From Gordius sp. MW1 (taxonomy: Eukaryota; Nematomorpha; Gordioida; Gordea; Gordiidae): 64,000 bases of DNA. The first letter of the stretch is position 1. Each line of letters starts with the position of its first letter. The stretch covers positions 12,338,168 to 12,402,167 of the forward strand of contig OZ038531.1 of assembly GCA_964036665.1 (NCBI GenBank), in the 5' to 3' direction. The notes below the pieces were generated by a model. It was not told the DNA's origin, did no database searches, and was given only the letters and a program-made list of their open reading frames with translations. Position numbers and translations under genes: made by a program. Shown in pieces: positions 24,518-37,133 of this stretch.

Positions 24518-27500
24518 GAGCAGTTTTCAAAAATTAAGCACTCACGTTGCGATACAACAAACTAATCGCAACATTAAAACGTTGTCTTTTGACAAAATGA
24601 ATAGTTCTGGCAGCTTAAAACCTCTTTTCGGAAGTAAATCGAGGATAATAGGATTCTCAAATTGGCTTACTTTTATATATTTTTTCATGCTCTTTCACAT
24701 AGAATCGAAAAAAATAAATATTTTTACCTCAAAATTTTTCACATATTTTTCTTTCAACCGCATGCATCCGATGAAAGTTGTCGTTTTCAGACGTGGTTTC
24801 GATGATAAGAAGTAAAAATTTATCAGAATCAGAAAACTATTACTTTAAAATCTTGATCGCATAGTGCATTTTTGAAAAATTAAGTACTCACGTTGCGATA
24901 CAACAAACTAATCGCAACAAAAAAACGTTGTCTTTTGTCAAAATGATATTTCTCGCAGCTTAAAACCTCTTTTCGGAAGTAAATCGAGGATAATAGGATT
25001 CTCAAATTGGCTTACTTTTATATATTTTTTCATGCTCTTTCACATAGAATCGAAAAAAATAAATATTTTTACCTCAAAATTTTTCACATTTTTTCTTTCA
25101 ACCGTATGCATCCGATGAAAGTTGTCGTTTTCAGACGTGGTTTCGATGATAAAAAGTAAAAATTTATCAGAATCAGAAAACTATTACTTTAAAATCATGA
25201 TCGCATAGTGCATTTTTGAAAAATTAAGCACTCACGTTGCGATACAACAAACTAATCGCAACAAAAAAACGTTGTCTTTTGTCAAAATGATAGTTCTCGC
25301 AGCTTAAAACCTCTTTTCGGAAGTAAATCGAGGATAATAGGATTCTCAAATTGGCTTACTTTTATATATTTTTTCATGCTCTTTTACATAAAATCGAAAA
25401 AAATAAATATTTTTACCTCAAAATTTTTCAAATATTTTTCTTTCTACCGTATGCATCCGACGAAAGGTGTCGTTTTCAGACATGGTTTCTATGATCCCAA
25501 GTAAAAATTTATCAGAATTTGAAAACTATTACTTTGAACACATGATCACATAATGCATTTTTGAAAAATTAAGCACTCACGTTGCGATACAACAAACTAA
25601 TCGCAACAATAAAACGTTGTCTTTTGTCAAAATGATAGTTCTCGCAGCTTAAAACCTCTTTGCGGAAGTCAATCGAGGATAATAGGATTCTCAAATTGGC
25701 TTACTTTTATATGTTTTTTACGCTCTTTCACATAGAATCGAAAAAAATAAATTTTTTTACCTCAAAATTTTTCACATATTTTTCTTTGAACCGTATTCAT
25801 CCGATGAAAGTTGTCGTTTTCAGACGTGGTTTCTATGATCCCAAGTAAAAATTTATCAGAATCTGAAAACTATTACTTTGAAATCATGATCGCATAGAGC
25901 CATTTTCAAAAATTAAGCACTCACGTTGCGATACAACAAACTAATCGCAACTATAAAACGTTGTCTTTTGTCAAAATGATAGTTCTCGTAGCTTAAAACC
26001 TCTTCTTGGAAGTCAATCGAGGATAATAGGATTCTCAAATTGGCTTACTTTTATATATTTTTATATGCTCTTTCACATAGAATCGAAAAAAAAAAATATT
26101 TTACCTCTAAATTTTTTACATATTTTTCTTTGAACCGTATTCATCCGATGAAAGTTGTCGTTTTTAGACGTGGTTTCCATGATAAAAAGTAAAAATTTAT
26201 CAGAATCAGAAAACTATTACTTTGAAATCATAATCGCATAAAGCAGTTTTCAAAAATTAAGCACTCACGTTGCGATTCAACAAACTAATCGCAACATAAA
26301 ACGTTGTCTTTTGTCAAAATGATAGTTCTCGCAGCTTAAAACCTCTTTTCAGAAGTCAATCGAGGATAATAGGATTCTCAAATTGGCTTACTTTTATATA
26401 TTTTTTTATGCTCTTTCACATAGAATCGAAAAAAATAAATATTTTTACCACAAATTTTTCACATATTTTTCTTTGAACCGTATTCATCCGATGAAAGTTG
26501 TCGTTTTCAGACGTGGTTTCTATGATCCCAAGTAAAAATTTGTCAGAATCTAAAAACTATTACTTTGAAATCATAATCGCATAGAGCAGTTTTCAAAAAT
26601 TAAGCACTCACGTTGCGATACAACAAACTAATCGCAACATTAAAATGTTGTCTTTTGACAAAATGAATAGTTCTGGCAGCTTAAAACCTCTTTTCGGAAG
26701 TAAATCGAGGATAATAGGATTCTCAAAATGGCTTACTTTTATATATTTTTTAATGCTCTTTCACATAGAATCGAAAAAAATAAATATTTTTACCTCAAAA
26801 TTTTTCACATATTTTTCTTTCAACCGCATGCATCCGATGAAAGTTGTCGTTTTCAGACGTGGTTTTGATGATAAGAAGTAAAAATTTATCAGAATCAGAT
26901 AACTATTACTTTAAAATCATGATCGCATAGTGCATTTTTGAAAAATTAAGTACTCACGTTGCGATACAACAAACTAATCGCAACAAAAAAACGTTGTCTT
27001 TTGTCAAAATGATATTTCTCGCAGCTTAAAACCTCTTTTCGGAAGTAAATCGAGGATAATAGGATTCTCAAATTGGCTTACTTTTATATATTTTTTCATG
27101 CTCTTTCACATAGAATCGAAAAAAATAAATATTTTTACCTCAAAATTTTTCACATTTTTTCTTTCAACCGTATGCATCCGATGAAAGTTGTCGTTTTCAG
27201 ACGTGGTTTCGATGATAAAAAGTAAAAATTTATCAGAATCAGAAAACTATTACTTTAAAATCATGATCGCATAGTGCATTTTTGAAAAATTAAGCACTCA
27301 CGTTGCGATACAACAAACTAATCGCAACAATAAAACGTTGTCTTTTGTCAAAATGATAGTTCTCGCAGCTTAAAACCTCTTTTCGGAAGTAAATCGAGGA
27401 TAATAGGATTCTCAAATTGGCTTACTTTTATATATTTTTTCATGCTCTTTTACATAAAATCGAAAAAAATAAATATTTTTACCTCAAAATGTTTCAAATA

Positions 27501-28319
27501 TTTTTCTTTCTACCGTATGCATCCGACGAATGGTGTCGTTTTCAGACATGGTTTCTATGATCCCAAGTAAAAATTTATCAGAATCTGAAAACTATTACTT
27601 TGAAATCATGATCACATAATGCATTTTTGAAAAATTAAGCACTCACGTTGCGATACAACAAACTAATCGCAACAATAAAACGTTGTCTTTTGTCAAAATG
27701 ATAGTTCTCGCAGCTTAAAACCTCTTTTCGGAAGTAAATCGAGGATAATAGGATTCTCAAATTGGCTTACTTTTATATATTTTTTCATGCTCTTTTACAT
27801 AAAATCGAAAAAAATAAATATTTTTACCTCAAAATTTTTCAAATATTTTTCTTTCTACCGTATGCATCCGACGAAAGGTGTCGTTTTCAGACATGGTTTC
27901 TATGATCCCAAGTAAAAATTTATCAGAATCTGAAAACTATTACTTTGAAATCATGATCACATAATGCATTTTTGAAAAATTAAGCACTCACGTTGCGATA
28001 CAACAAACTAATCGCAACAATAAAACGTTGTCTTTTGTCAAAATGATAGTTCTCGCAGCTTAAAACCTCTTTGCGGAAGTCAATCGAGGATAATAGGATT
28101 CTCAAATTGGCTTACTTTTATATATTTTTTTACGCTCTTTCACATAGAATCGAAAAAAATAAATTTTTTTACCTCAAAATTTTTCACATATTTTTCTTTG
28201 AACCGTATTCATCCGATGAAAGTTGTCGTTTTCAGACGTGGTTTCTATGATCCCAAGTAAAAATTTATCAGAATCTGAAAACTATTACTTTGAAATCATG
28301 ATCGCATAGAGCCATTTTC
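24518..28319 (+). repeat. Satellite A, diverged relatives of the 12-mer unit
   Basis: About eleven monomers whose types follow parts of the 12-mer order (GAATAGTTCTGGC, then AACAAAAAAACG, then the CTTTGCGGAAGTC monomer with TTTTTTACGCTC), but with more private changes, such as AAATTAAAATGTTG at 26,636, GGTTTTGATGATAAG near 26,861 and CGACGAATGGTG near 27,525. The CTTTGCGGAAG monomer recurs at about 25,660 and 28,071 (offset ~2,411 bp, seven monomers), so a 7-mer repeat may begin here. Only satellite sequence is present. Confidence 0.75.
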
Positions 28320-30110
28320 AAAAATTAAGCACTCACGTTGCGATACAACAAACTAATCGCAACTATAAAACGTTGTCTTTTGTCAAAATGATAGTTCTCG
28401 TAGCTTAAAACCTCTTCTCGGAAGTCAATCGAGGATAATAGGATTCTCAAATTGGCTTACTTTTATATATTTTTTTATGCTCTTTCACATAGAATCGAAA
28501 AAAATAAATATTTTACCTCTAAATTTTTTACATATTTTTCTTTGAACCGTATTCATCCGATGAAAGTTGTCGTTTTCAGACGTGGTTTCCATGATAAAAA
28601 GTAAAAATTTATCAGAATCAGAAAACTATTACTTTGAAATCATAATCGCATAAAGCAGTTTTCAAAAATTAAGCACTCACGTTGCGATTCAACAAACTAA
28701 TCGCAACATAAAACGTTGTCTTTTGTCAAAATGATAGTTCTCGCAGCTTAAAACCTCTTTTCAGAAGTCAATCGAGGATAATAGGATTCTCAAATTGGCT
28801 TACTTTTATATATTTTTTTATGCTCTTTCACATAGAATCGAAAAAAATAAATATTTTTACCACAAATTTTTCACATATTTTTCTTTGAACCGTATTCATC
28901 CGATGAAAGTTGTCGTTTTCAGACGTGGTTTCTATGATCCCAAGTAAAAATTTGTCAGAATCTAAAAACTATTACTTTGAAATCATAATCGCATAGAGCA
29001 GTTTTCAAAAATTAAGCACTCACGTTGCGATACAACAAACTAATCGCAACATTAAAACGTTGTCTTTTGTCAAAATGAATAGTTCTGGCAGCTTAAAACC
29101 TCTTTTCGGAAGTTGATCGAGGATAATAGGATTCTCAAATTGGCTTACTTTTATATATTTTTTCATGCTCTTTCACATAAAATCGAAAAAAATAAATATT
29201 TTTACCTCAAAATTTTTCACATATTTTTCTTTCAACCGCATGCATCCGATGAAAGTTGTCGTTTTCAGACGTGGTTTCGATGATAAGAAGTAAAAATTTA
29301 TCAGAATCAGAAAACTATTACTTTAAAATCATGATCGCATAGTGCATTTTTGAAAAATTAAGTACTCACGTTGCGATACAACAAACTAATTGCAACAATA
29401 AAACGTTGTCTTTTGTCAAAATGATAGTTCTCGCAGCTTAAAACCTCTTTTCGGAAGTAAATCGAGGATAATAGGATTCTCAAATTGGCTTACTTTTATA
29501 TATTTTTTCATGCTCTTTCACATAGAATCGAAAAAAATAAATATTTTTACCTCAAAATTTTTCACATATTTTTCTTTCAACCTTATGCATCCGATGAACT
29601 GTCGTTTTCAGACGTGGTTTTGATGATAAAAAGTAAAAATTTATCAGAATCAGAAAACTATTACTTTAAAATCATGATCGCATAGTGCATTTTTGAAAAA
29701 TTAAGCACTTGCGTTGCGATACAACAAACTAATCGCAACAATAAAACGTTGTCTTTTGTCAAAATGATAGTTCTCGCAGCTTAAAACCTCTTTTCGGAAG
29801 TCAATCGAGGATAATAGGATTCTCAAATTGGCTTATAGAATCGAAAAAAATAAATATTTTTACCTCAAAATTTTTCACATATTTTTCTTTCAACCGTATG
29901 CATCCGATGAAAGTTGTCGTTTTCAGACGTGGTTTCGATGATAAAAAGTAAAAATTTATCAGAATCAGAAAACTATTACTTTAAAATCATGATCGCATAG
30001 TGCATTTTTGAAAAATTAAGCACTTACGTTGCGATACAACAAACTAATCGCAACAATAAAACGTTGTCTTTTGTCAAAATGATAGTTCTCGCAGCTTAAA
30101 ACCTCTTTTC
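28320..30110 (+). repeat. Satellite A segment, copy 1 of a ~1.8 kb duplication
   Basis: Monomer order matches 30,671-32,455 at an offset of 2,351 bp, falling to 2,345 bp after a 6-bp loss near 30,920 (GTTGTCAGACG). Shared rare markers are GGAAGTTGATCGAGG at 29,109 and 31,454, CCTTATGCATCCGATGAACTG near 29,581 and 31,926 (given here in part), and a 30-bp deletion monomer at 29,835 and 32,180. Confidence 0.75.
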
Positions 30111-30151
30111 GGAAGTCAATCGAGGATAATAGGATTCTCAAATTGGCTTAT
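29835..30151 (+). repeat. Shortened satellite A monomers with a shared 30-bp deletion
   Basis: TTGGCTTA is joined directly to TAGAATCGAAAA at 29,835/29,836 and again at 30,150/30,151. The 30 bases between these words in normal monomers, including the TATA-like stretch and CTCTTTCACA, are missing. Both copies delete the same bases, so the second arose by tandem duplication of a deleted monomer (period 315 bp). A third copy with the same deletion lies at 32,180/32,181. Confidence 0.9.
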
Positions 30152-30670
30152 AGAATCGAAAAAAATAAATATTTTTACCTCAAAATTTTTCACATATTTT
30201 TCTTTCAACCGTATGCATCCGATGAAAGTTGTCGTTTTCAGACGTGGTTTCGATGATAAAAAGTAAAAATTTATCAGAATCAGAAAACTATTACTTTAAA
30301 ATCATGATCGCATAGTGCATTTTTGAAAAATTAAGCACTCACGTTGCGATACAACAAACTAATCGCAACAATAAAACGTTGTCTTTTGTCAAAATGATAG
30401 TTCTCGCAGCTTAAAACCTCTTTTCGGAAGTAAATCGAGGATAATAGGATTCTCAAATTGGCTTACTTTTATATATTTTTTCATGCTCTTTTACATAAAA
30501 TCGAAAAAAATAAATATTTTTACCTCAAAATTTTTCAAATATTTTTCTTTCTACCGTATGCATCCGACGAAAGGTGTCGTTTTCAGACATGGTTTCTATG
30601 ATCCCAAGTAAAAATTTATCAGAACCTGAAAACTATTACTTTGAAATCATGATCACATAATGCATTTTTG

Positions 30671-32455
30671 AAAAATTAAGCACTCACGTTGCGATACAAC
30701 AAACTAATCGCAACTATAAAACGTTGTCTTTTGTCAAAATGATAGTTCTCGTAGCTTAAAACCTCTTCTCGGAAGTCAATCGAGGATAATAGGATTCTCA
30801 AATTGGCTTACTTTTATATATTTTTTTATGCTCTTTCACATAGAATCGAAAAAAATAAATATTTTACCTCTAAATTTTTTACATATTTTTCTTTGAACCG
30901 TATTCATCCGATGAAAGTTGTCAGACGTGGTTTCCATGATAAAAAGTAAAAATTTATCAGAATCAGAAAACTATTACTTTGAAATCATAATCGCATAAAG
31001 CAGTTTTCAAAAATTAAGCACTCACGTTGCGATTCAACAAACTAATCGCAACATAAAACGTTGTCTTTTGTCAAAATGATAGTTCTCGCAGCTTAAAACC
31101 TCTTTTCAGAAGTCAATCGAGGATAATAGGATTCTCAAATTGGCTTACTTTTATATATTTTTTTATGCTCTTTCACATAGAATCGAAAAAAATAAATATT
31201 TTTACCACAAATTTTTCACATATTTTTCTTTGAACCGTATTCATCCGATGAAAGTTGTCGTTTTCAGACGTGGTTTCTATGATCCCAAGTAAAAATTTGT
31301 CAGAATCTAAAAACTATTACTTTGAAATCATAATCGCATAGAGCAGTTTTCAAAAATTAAGCACTCACGTTGCGATAAAACAAACTAATCGCAACATTAA
31401 AACGTTGTCTTTTGTCAAAATGAATAGTTCTGGCAGCTTAAAACCTCTTTTCGGAAGTTGATCGAGGATAATAGGATTCTCAAATTGGCTTACTTTTATA
31501 TATTTTTTCATGCTCTTTCACATAGAATCGAAAAAAATAAATATTTTTACCTCAAAATTTTTCACATATTTTTCTTTCAACCGCATGCATCCGATGAAAG
31601 TTGTCGTTTTCAGACGTGGTTTCGATGATAAGAAGTAAAAATTTATCAGAATCAGAAAACTATTACTTTAAAATCATGATCGCATAGTGCATTTTTGAAA
31701 AATTAAGTACTCACGTTGCGATACAACAAACTAATCGCAACAATAAAACGTTGTCTTTTGTCAAAATGATAGTTCTCGCAGCTTAAAACCTCTTTTCGGA
31801 AGTAAATCGAGGATAATAGGATTCTCAAATTGGCTTACTTTTATATATTTTTTCATGCTCTTCCACATAGAATCGAAAAAAATAAATATTTTTACCTCAA
31901 AATTTTTCACATATTTTTCTTTCAACCTTATGCATCCGATGAACTGTCGTTTTCAGACGTGGTTTCGATGATAAAAAGTAAAAATTTATCAGAATCAGAA
32001 AACTATTACTTTAAAATCATGATCGCATAGTGCATTTTTGAAAAATTAAGCACTTACGTTGCGATACAACAAACTAATCGCAACAATAAAACGTTGTCTT
32101 TTGTCAAAATGATAGTTCTCGCAGCTTAAAACCTCTTTTCGGAAGTCAATCGAGGATAATAGGATTCTCAAATTGGCTTATAGAATCGAAAAAATAAATA
32201 TTTTTACCTCAAAATTTTTCACATATTTTTCTTTCAACCGTATGCATCCGATGTAAGTTGTCGTTTTCAGACGTGGTTTCGATGATAAAAAGTAAAAATT
32301 TATCAGAATCAGAAAACTATTACTTTAAAATCATGATCGCATAGTGCATTTTTGAAAAATTAAGCACTCACGTTGCGATACAACAAACAAATCGCAACAA
32401 TAAAACGTTGTCTTTTGTCAAAATGATAGTTCTCGCAGCTTAAAACCTCTTTTCG
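30671..32455 (+). repeat. Satellite A segment, copy 2 of the ~1.8 kb duplication
   Basis: Partner of 28,320-30,110, sharing the GGAAGTTGATCG variant and the 30-bp deletion monomer. The match ends before 32,465: copy 1 is followed by a second 30-bp-deleted monomer (30,150), while this copy is followed by a full-length one. Confidence 0.72.
32180..32181 (+). repeat. Third monomer with the 30-bp deletion
   Basis: Same TTGGCTTA/TAGAATCG join as at 29,835 and 30,150, followed by a private one-base contraction in the A run (GAAAAAATAAAT). It lies 2,345 bp from the first instance, inside the ~1.8 kb duplicated segment. Confidence 0.9.
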
Positions 32456-32779
32456 GAAGTAAATCGAGGATAATAGGATTCTCAAATTGGCTTACTTTTA
32501 TATATTTTTTCATGCTCTTTTACATAGAATCGAAAAATTAAATATTTTTACCTCAAAATCTTTCACATATTTTTCTTTGAACCGTATTCATCCGATGAAA
32601 GTTGTCGTTTTCAGACGTGGTTTCTATGATCCCAAGTAAAAATTTATCAGATTTTGAAAACTATTACTTTGAAATCATGATCGCATAAAGCCATTTTGAA
32701 AAATTAAGCACTCACGTTGCGAGACAACAAACTAATCGCAACAATAAAACGTTGTCTTTTGTCAAAATGATAGTTCTCG

Positions 32780-32820
32780 CAGCTTAAAACCTCTTTTCGG
32801 AAATTTTTACCTCAAAATTT
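32780..32820 (+). repeat. Satellite A monomer with a unique ~86-bp deletion
   Basis: CCTCTTTTCGGAA runs straight into ATTTTTACCTCAAAAT at about 32,800. Normal monomers have about 86 bp between these words (from GTAAATCGAGG to AAAATAAAT). The two deletion ends share AA. I saw this allele only once, so it is younger than the last local duplication or was never amplified. Confidence 0.88.
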
Positions 32821-34398
32821 TTCACATATTTTTCTTTCAACCGTATGCATCCGATGAAAGTTGTCGTTTTCAGACGTGGTTTCGATGATAAAAAGTAAAA
32901 ATTTATCAGAATCAGAAAACTATTACTTTAAAATCATGATCGCATAGTGCATTTTTGAAAAATTAAGTACTCACGTTGCGATACAACAAACTAATCGCAA
33001 CAATAAAACATTGTCTTTTGTCAAAATGATAGTTCTCGCAGCTTAAAACCTCTTTTCGGAAGTAAATCGAGGATAACAGGATTCTCAAATTGGCTTACTT
33101 TCATATATTTTTTCAATGCTCTTTCACATAGAATCGAAAAAAATAAATATTTTTACCTCAAAATTTTTCACATATTTTTCTTTCAACCGTATTCATCCGA
33201 TGAAAGTTGTCGTTTTCAGACGTGGTTTCTATGATCCCAAGTAAAAATTTATCAGAATCTAAAAACTATTACTTTGAAATCATAATCGCATAGAGCAGTT
33301 TTCAAAAATTAAGCACTCACGTTGCGATACAACAAACTAATCGCAACATTAAAACGTTGTCTTTTGTCAAAATGAATAGTTCTGGCAGCTTAAAACCTCT
33401 TTTCGGAAGTAAATCGACGATAATAGGATTCTCAATTTGGCTTACTTTTATATATTTTTTCATGCTCTTTCACATAGAATCGAAAAAAATAAATATTTTT
33501 ACCTCAAAATTTTTCACATATTTTTCTTTCAACCGTATGCATCCGATGAAAGTTGTCGTTTTCAGACATGGTTTCTATGATCCCAAGGAAAAATTTATCA
33601 GAATCTGAAAACTATTACTTTGAAATTATGATCACATAGTGCATTTTTGAAAAATTAAGTACTCACGTTGCGATACAACAAACTAATCGCAACAATAAAA
33701 CATTGTCTTTTGTCAAAATGATAGTTCTCGCAGCTTAAAACCTCTTTTCGGAAGTAAATCGAGGATAACAGGATTCTCAAATTGGCTTACTTTCATATAA
33801 TTTTTCATGCTCTTTCACATAGAATCGAAAAAAATAAATATTTTTACCTCAAAATTTTTCACATATTTTTCTTTCAACCGTATTCATCCGATGAACTGTC
33901 GTTTTCAGACGTGGTTTCGATGATAAAAAGTAAATTTTATCAGAATCAGAAAACTATTACTTTAAAATCATGATCGCATAGTGCATTTTTGAAAAATTAA
34001 GCACCTACGTTGCGATACAACAAACTAATCGCAACAATAAAACGTTGTCTTTTGTCAAAATGATAGTTCTCGCAGCTTAAAACCTCTTTTCGGAAGTAAA
34101 TCGAGGATAATAGGATTCTCAAATTGGCTTACTTTTAGATATTTTTTCATGCTCTTTTACATACAATCGAAAAAAATCAATATTTTTACCTCAAAATTTT
34201 TCATATATAATTCTTTCTACCGTATGCATCCGACGAAAGGTGTCGTTTTCAGACATGGTTTCTATGATCCCAAGTAAAAATTTTTCAGAATCTGAAAACT
34301 ATTACTTTGAAATCATGATCACATAATGCATTTTTGAAAAATTAAGCACTCAAGTTGCGATACAACAAACTAATCGCAACATTAAAACGTTGTCTTTT

Positions 34399-34401
34399 GT
34401 T
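34399..34401. other. Orientation-switch junction 1 (A forward / B reverse)
   Basis: Satellite A on the plus strand reads AAACGTTGTCTTTTGT up to 34,400 and should continue CAAAATGAT. Instead the sequence becomes TAGTTGGTTGTATCGCAGCG, which is minus-strand satellite B. Extending B leftward, the T at 34,400 still matches but the G at 34,399 does not. The two arms therefore share a single base. The join is convergent (arrows meet) and out of register, so it is non-homologous in appearance. Confidence 0.93.
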
Positions 34402-37133
34402 AGTTGGTTGTATCGCAGCGTGAGTGCTTAATTTTTGAAAACTGCCCTATGCAATCATGATTTTAAGGAAATAGTTTTTTGCTCCGGATAAATTTTTACT
34501 TTTTATCATGGAAATCACGTCAGAAAACGACAACTTCATCGGATGAATAGTATTAAAACAAAAAAATGTGAAAATTTTCTAAGAAAAAAAATATTTTTTT
34601 TGTTATTTTATGTGAAAGAGCTTGAAAAAATATATAAAAGTAAGCAATTTGAAAATCCTATTATCCGATTGACTCCCGAAAAGAACTTTTAAGCAGCGAA
34701 AACTCTCATTTTGACAAAAGAAAACGTTTTATTGTTGCCATTAGTTTGTTGTATCGCATCGTGAGTCCTTAATTTTTGAAACATGCTCCATGCAATCATG
34801 ATTTTAAAGAAATGGTTTTCTGATTCTGATAAATTTTTACTTTTTATCATGGAAATCACGTCTGAAAACTACAACTTTCATCGGATAAATAGTATTGAAA
34901 CAAAAAAATGTGAAATGTTTTGAGGTAAAAAAATTTATTTTTTGTTATTTTATGTTAAAGAGCTTGAAAAAATATATAAAAGTAAGCCAATTTGAGAATC
35001 CTATTATCCTCGATCGACTCCCGAAAAGAACTTTTAAGCAGCGAAAATCTCATTTTGACAAAAAAACAACGTTTTATTGTTGCTATTAGTTGGTTGTATC
35101 GCAGCGTGAGTGCTTAATTTTTGAAACATGCATCATGCAATCATGATTTTAAAGAAATGGTTTTCAGAATCTGATAAATTTTTACTTTTTATCAAGGAAA
35201 TCACGTCAGAAAACGACAACTTTCATCGGATGAATAGTATTGAAACAAAAAATGTGAAAAGTTTTGAGGTAAAAAAATTTATTTTTTTTATTTTATTTGA
35301 AAGAGCTTGAAAAAATATATAAAGGTAAGCCACTTTGAAAATCCTATTATCCGATTGACTCCCGAAAAGAACTTTTAAGCAGCGAAAACTCTCATTTTGA
35401 CAAAAGACAACGTTTTATTGTTGCTACTAGTTGGTTGTATCGCAGCGTGAGTGCTTAATTTTTGAAAACTGCTCTATGCAATCATGATTTTAAAGAAATA
35501 GTTTTTTGCTCCGGATAAATTTATACTTTTTATCATGGAAATCACGTCAGAAAACGACAACTTCATCGGATGAATAGTATTGAAACAAAAAAATGTGATA
35601 ATTTTCTAAGAAAAAAATATTTTTTTTGTTATTTTATGTGAAAGAGCTTGAAAAAATATATAAAAGTAAGCCAATTTGAAAATCCTTTTATCCGATTGAC
35701 TCCCGAAAAGAACTTTTAAGCAGCGAAAACTCTCATTTTGACAAAAGAAAACGTTTTATTGTTGCCATTAGTTTGTTGTATCGCATCGTGAGTGCTTAAT
35801 TTTTGAAACATGCTCCATGCAATCATGATTTTAAAGAAATGCTTTTTTGATTCTGATATATTTTTACTTTTTATCATGGAAATCACGTCTGAAAACTACA
35901 ACTTTCATGATGAATAGTATTGAAACAAAAAAAATTGGAAAATTTTCTAAGAAAAAAATATTTTTTTTGTTATTACAAAAGAGCTTGAAAAAATATATAG
36001 AAGTAAGCCAATTTGAGAATCTAATTATCCTCGATTGACTCCCGAAAAGAACTTTTAAGCAGCGAAAACTCTCATTTTGACAAAAGACAACGTTTTATTG
36101 TTGCTATTAGTTGGTTGTATCGCAGCGTGAGTGCTTAATTTTTTAAACAGGCTCCATGCAATCATGATTTTAAAGAAATGGTTTTCAGAATCTGATAAAT
36201 TTTTACTTTTTATCATGGAAATCACGTCAGAAAACGACAACTTTCATTGGATGAATAGTATTGAAACAAAAAATGTGAAAAGTTTTGAGGTAAAAAAATT
36301 TATTTTTTTTTATTTTATTTGAAAGACTTGAAAAAATATATAAAGGTAAGCCACTTTGAAAATCCTATTATCCGATTGACTCCCGAAAAGAGCTTTTAAG
36401 AAGCGAAAACTCTCATTTTGACAAAAGACAACGTTTTATTGTTGCTATTAGTTGGTTGTATCGCAGCGTGAGTGCTTAAGTTTTGAAAACTGCTCAATGC
36501 AGTCATGATTTTAAAGCAATAGTTTTTTGCTCCGGATAAATTTTTACTTTTTATCATGGAAATCACGTCAGAAAACGACAACTTCATCGGATGAATAGTA
36601 TTAAAACAAAAAAATGTGAAAATTTTCTAAGAAAAAAAATATTTTTTTTGTTATTTTATGTGAAAGAGCTTGAAAAAATATATAAAAGTAAGCCAATTTG
36701 AAAATCCTATTATCCGATTGACTCCCGAAAAGAACTTTTAAGCAGCGAAAATTCTCATTTTGACAAAAGACAACGTTTTATTGTTGCCATTAGTTTGTTG
36801 TATCGCATCGTGAGTGCTTAATTTTTGAAACATGCTCCATGCAATCATGATTTTAAAGAAATGCTTTTCTGATTCTGATATATTTTTACTTTTTATCATG
36901 GAAATAACGTCTGAAAACTACAACTTTCATCGGATGAATAGTATTGAAACAAAAAAATGTGAAAATTTTCTAAAAAAAAAAAACATTTTTTTTGTTATAC
37001 ATGTGAAAGAGCTTGAAAAAATATATAGAAGTAAGCCAATTTGAGAATCCTATTATCCTCGATTGACTCCCGAAAAGAACTTTTAAGCAGCGAAAACTCT
37101 CATTTGACAAAAGACAACGTTTTATTGTTGCTA
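34400..37133 (-). repeat. 8-mer satellite B unit, copy 1 (2,734 bp)
   Basis: Eight B monomers repeated downstream with an offset of 2,732-2,734 bp. Markers include GTAAGCAATTTG near 34,652 and 37,374, GAGTCCTTAATT near 34,762 and 37,494, the AATTTTTTAAACAGGCTCC monomer near 36,138 and 38,872, and the GCAGTCATGATT monomer near 36,500 and 39,234. The unit's left end coincides with the inversion junction at 34,400, so the inversion has cut the array inside or at the edge of this unit. Confidence 0.88.

Larger units (their letters stand above)
1..34400 (+). repeat. Satellite A array, forward block (~100 monomers)
   Basis: Tandem head-to-tail array with a period of about 344-346 bp, continuous from the window edge to base 34,400. 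Every monomer carries the same ordered landmarks: GCACTCACGTTGCGAT, ATCGCAAC, AAACGTTGTCTTTTGTCAAA, CTTAAAACCTCTTTTC, ATCGAGGATAATAGGATTC, TTGGCTTACTTTTATATA, ATAGAATCGAAAAAAATAA, CATCCGATGAAAGTTGTCG and AAAAATTTATCAGAATC. Monomers differ by recurring, linked variants (for example ACATGGTTTCTATGATCCC against ACGTGGTTTCGATGAT), and these reveal higher-order units. No gene, transposon or unique spacer interrupts the block. The last 1.5 kb before the junction has more private substitutions than the interior, which is the usual pattern at the edge of a homogenised array. I do not recognise the satellite family by name. What is seen is the repeat itself; a heterochromatic location is inferred. Confidence 0.97.

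Noticed and set aside
16672-24815. A recurring 77-codon open frame (starting SFVKMNSSGSLKPL or SFDKMNSSGSLKPL) in many A monomers
   Set aside because: It starts at a non-ATG codon, is present only where a one-base insertion (AATGAATAG) opens the frame, and is near-identical because the DNA was duplicated. Other monomers interrupt it freely. Nothing suggests selection for protein.
1-34400. CRISPR-like array of regularly spaced repeats
   Set aside because: The entire 344-bp period is repeated. There are no short repeats separated by unique spacers, and no cas-like genes.
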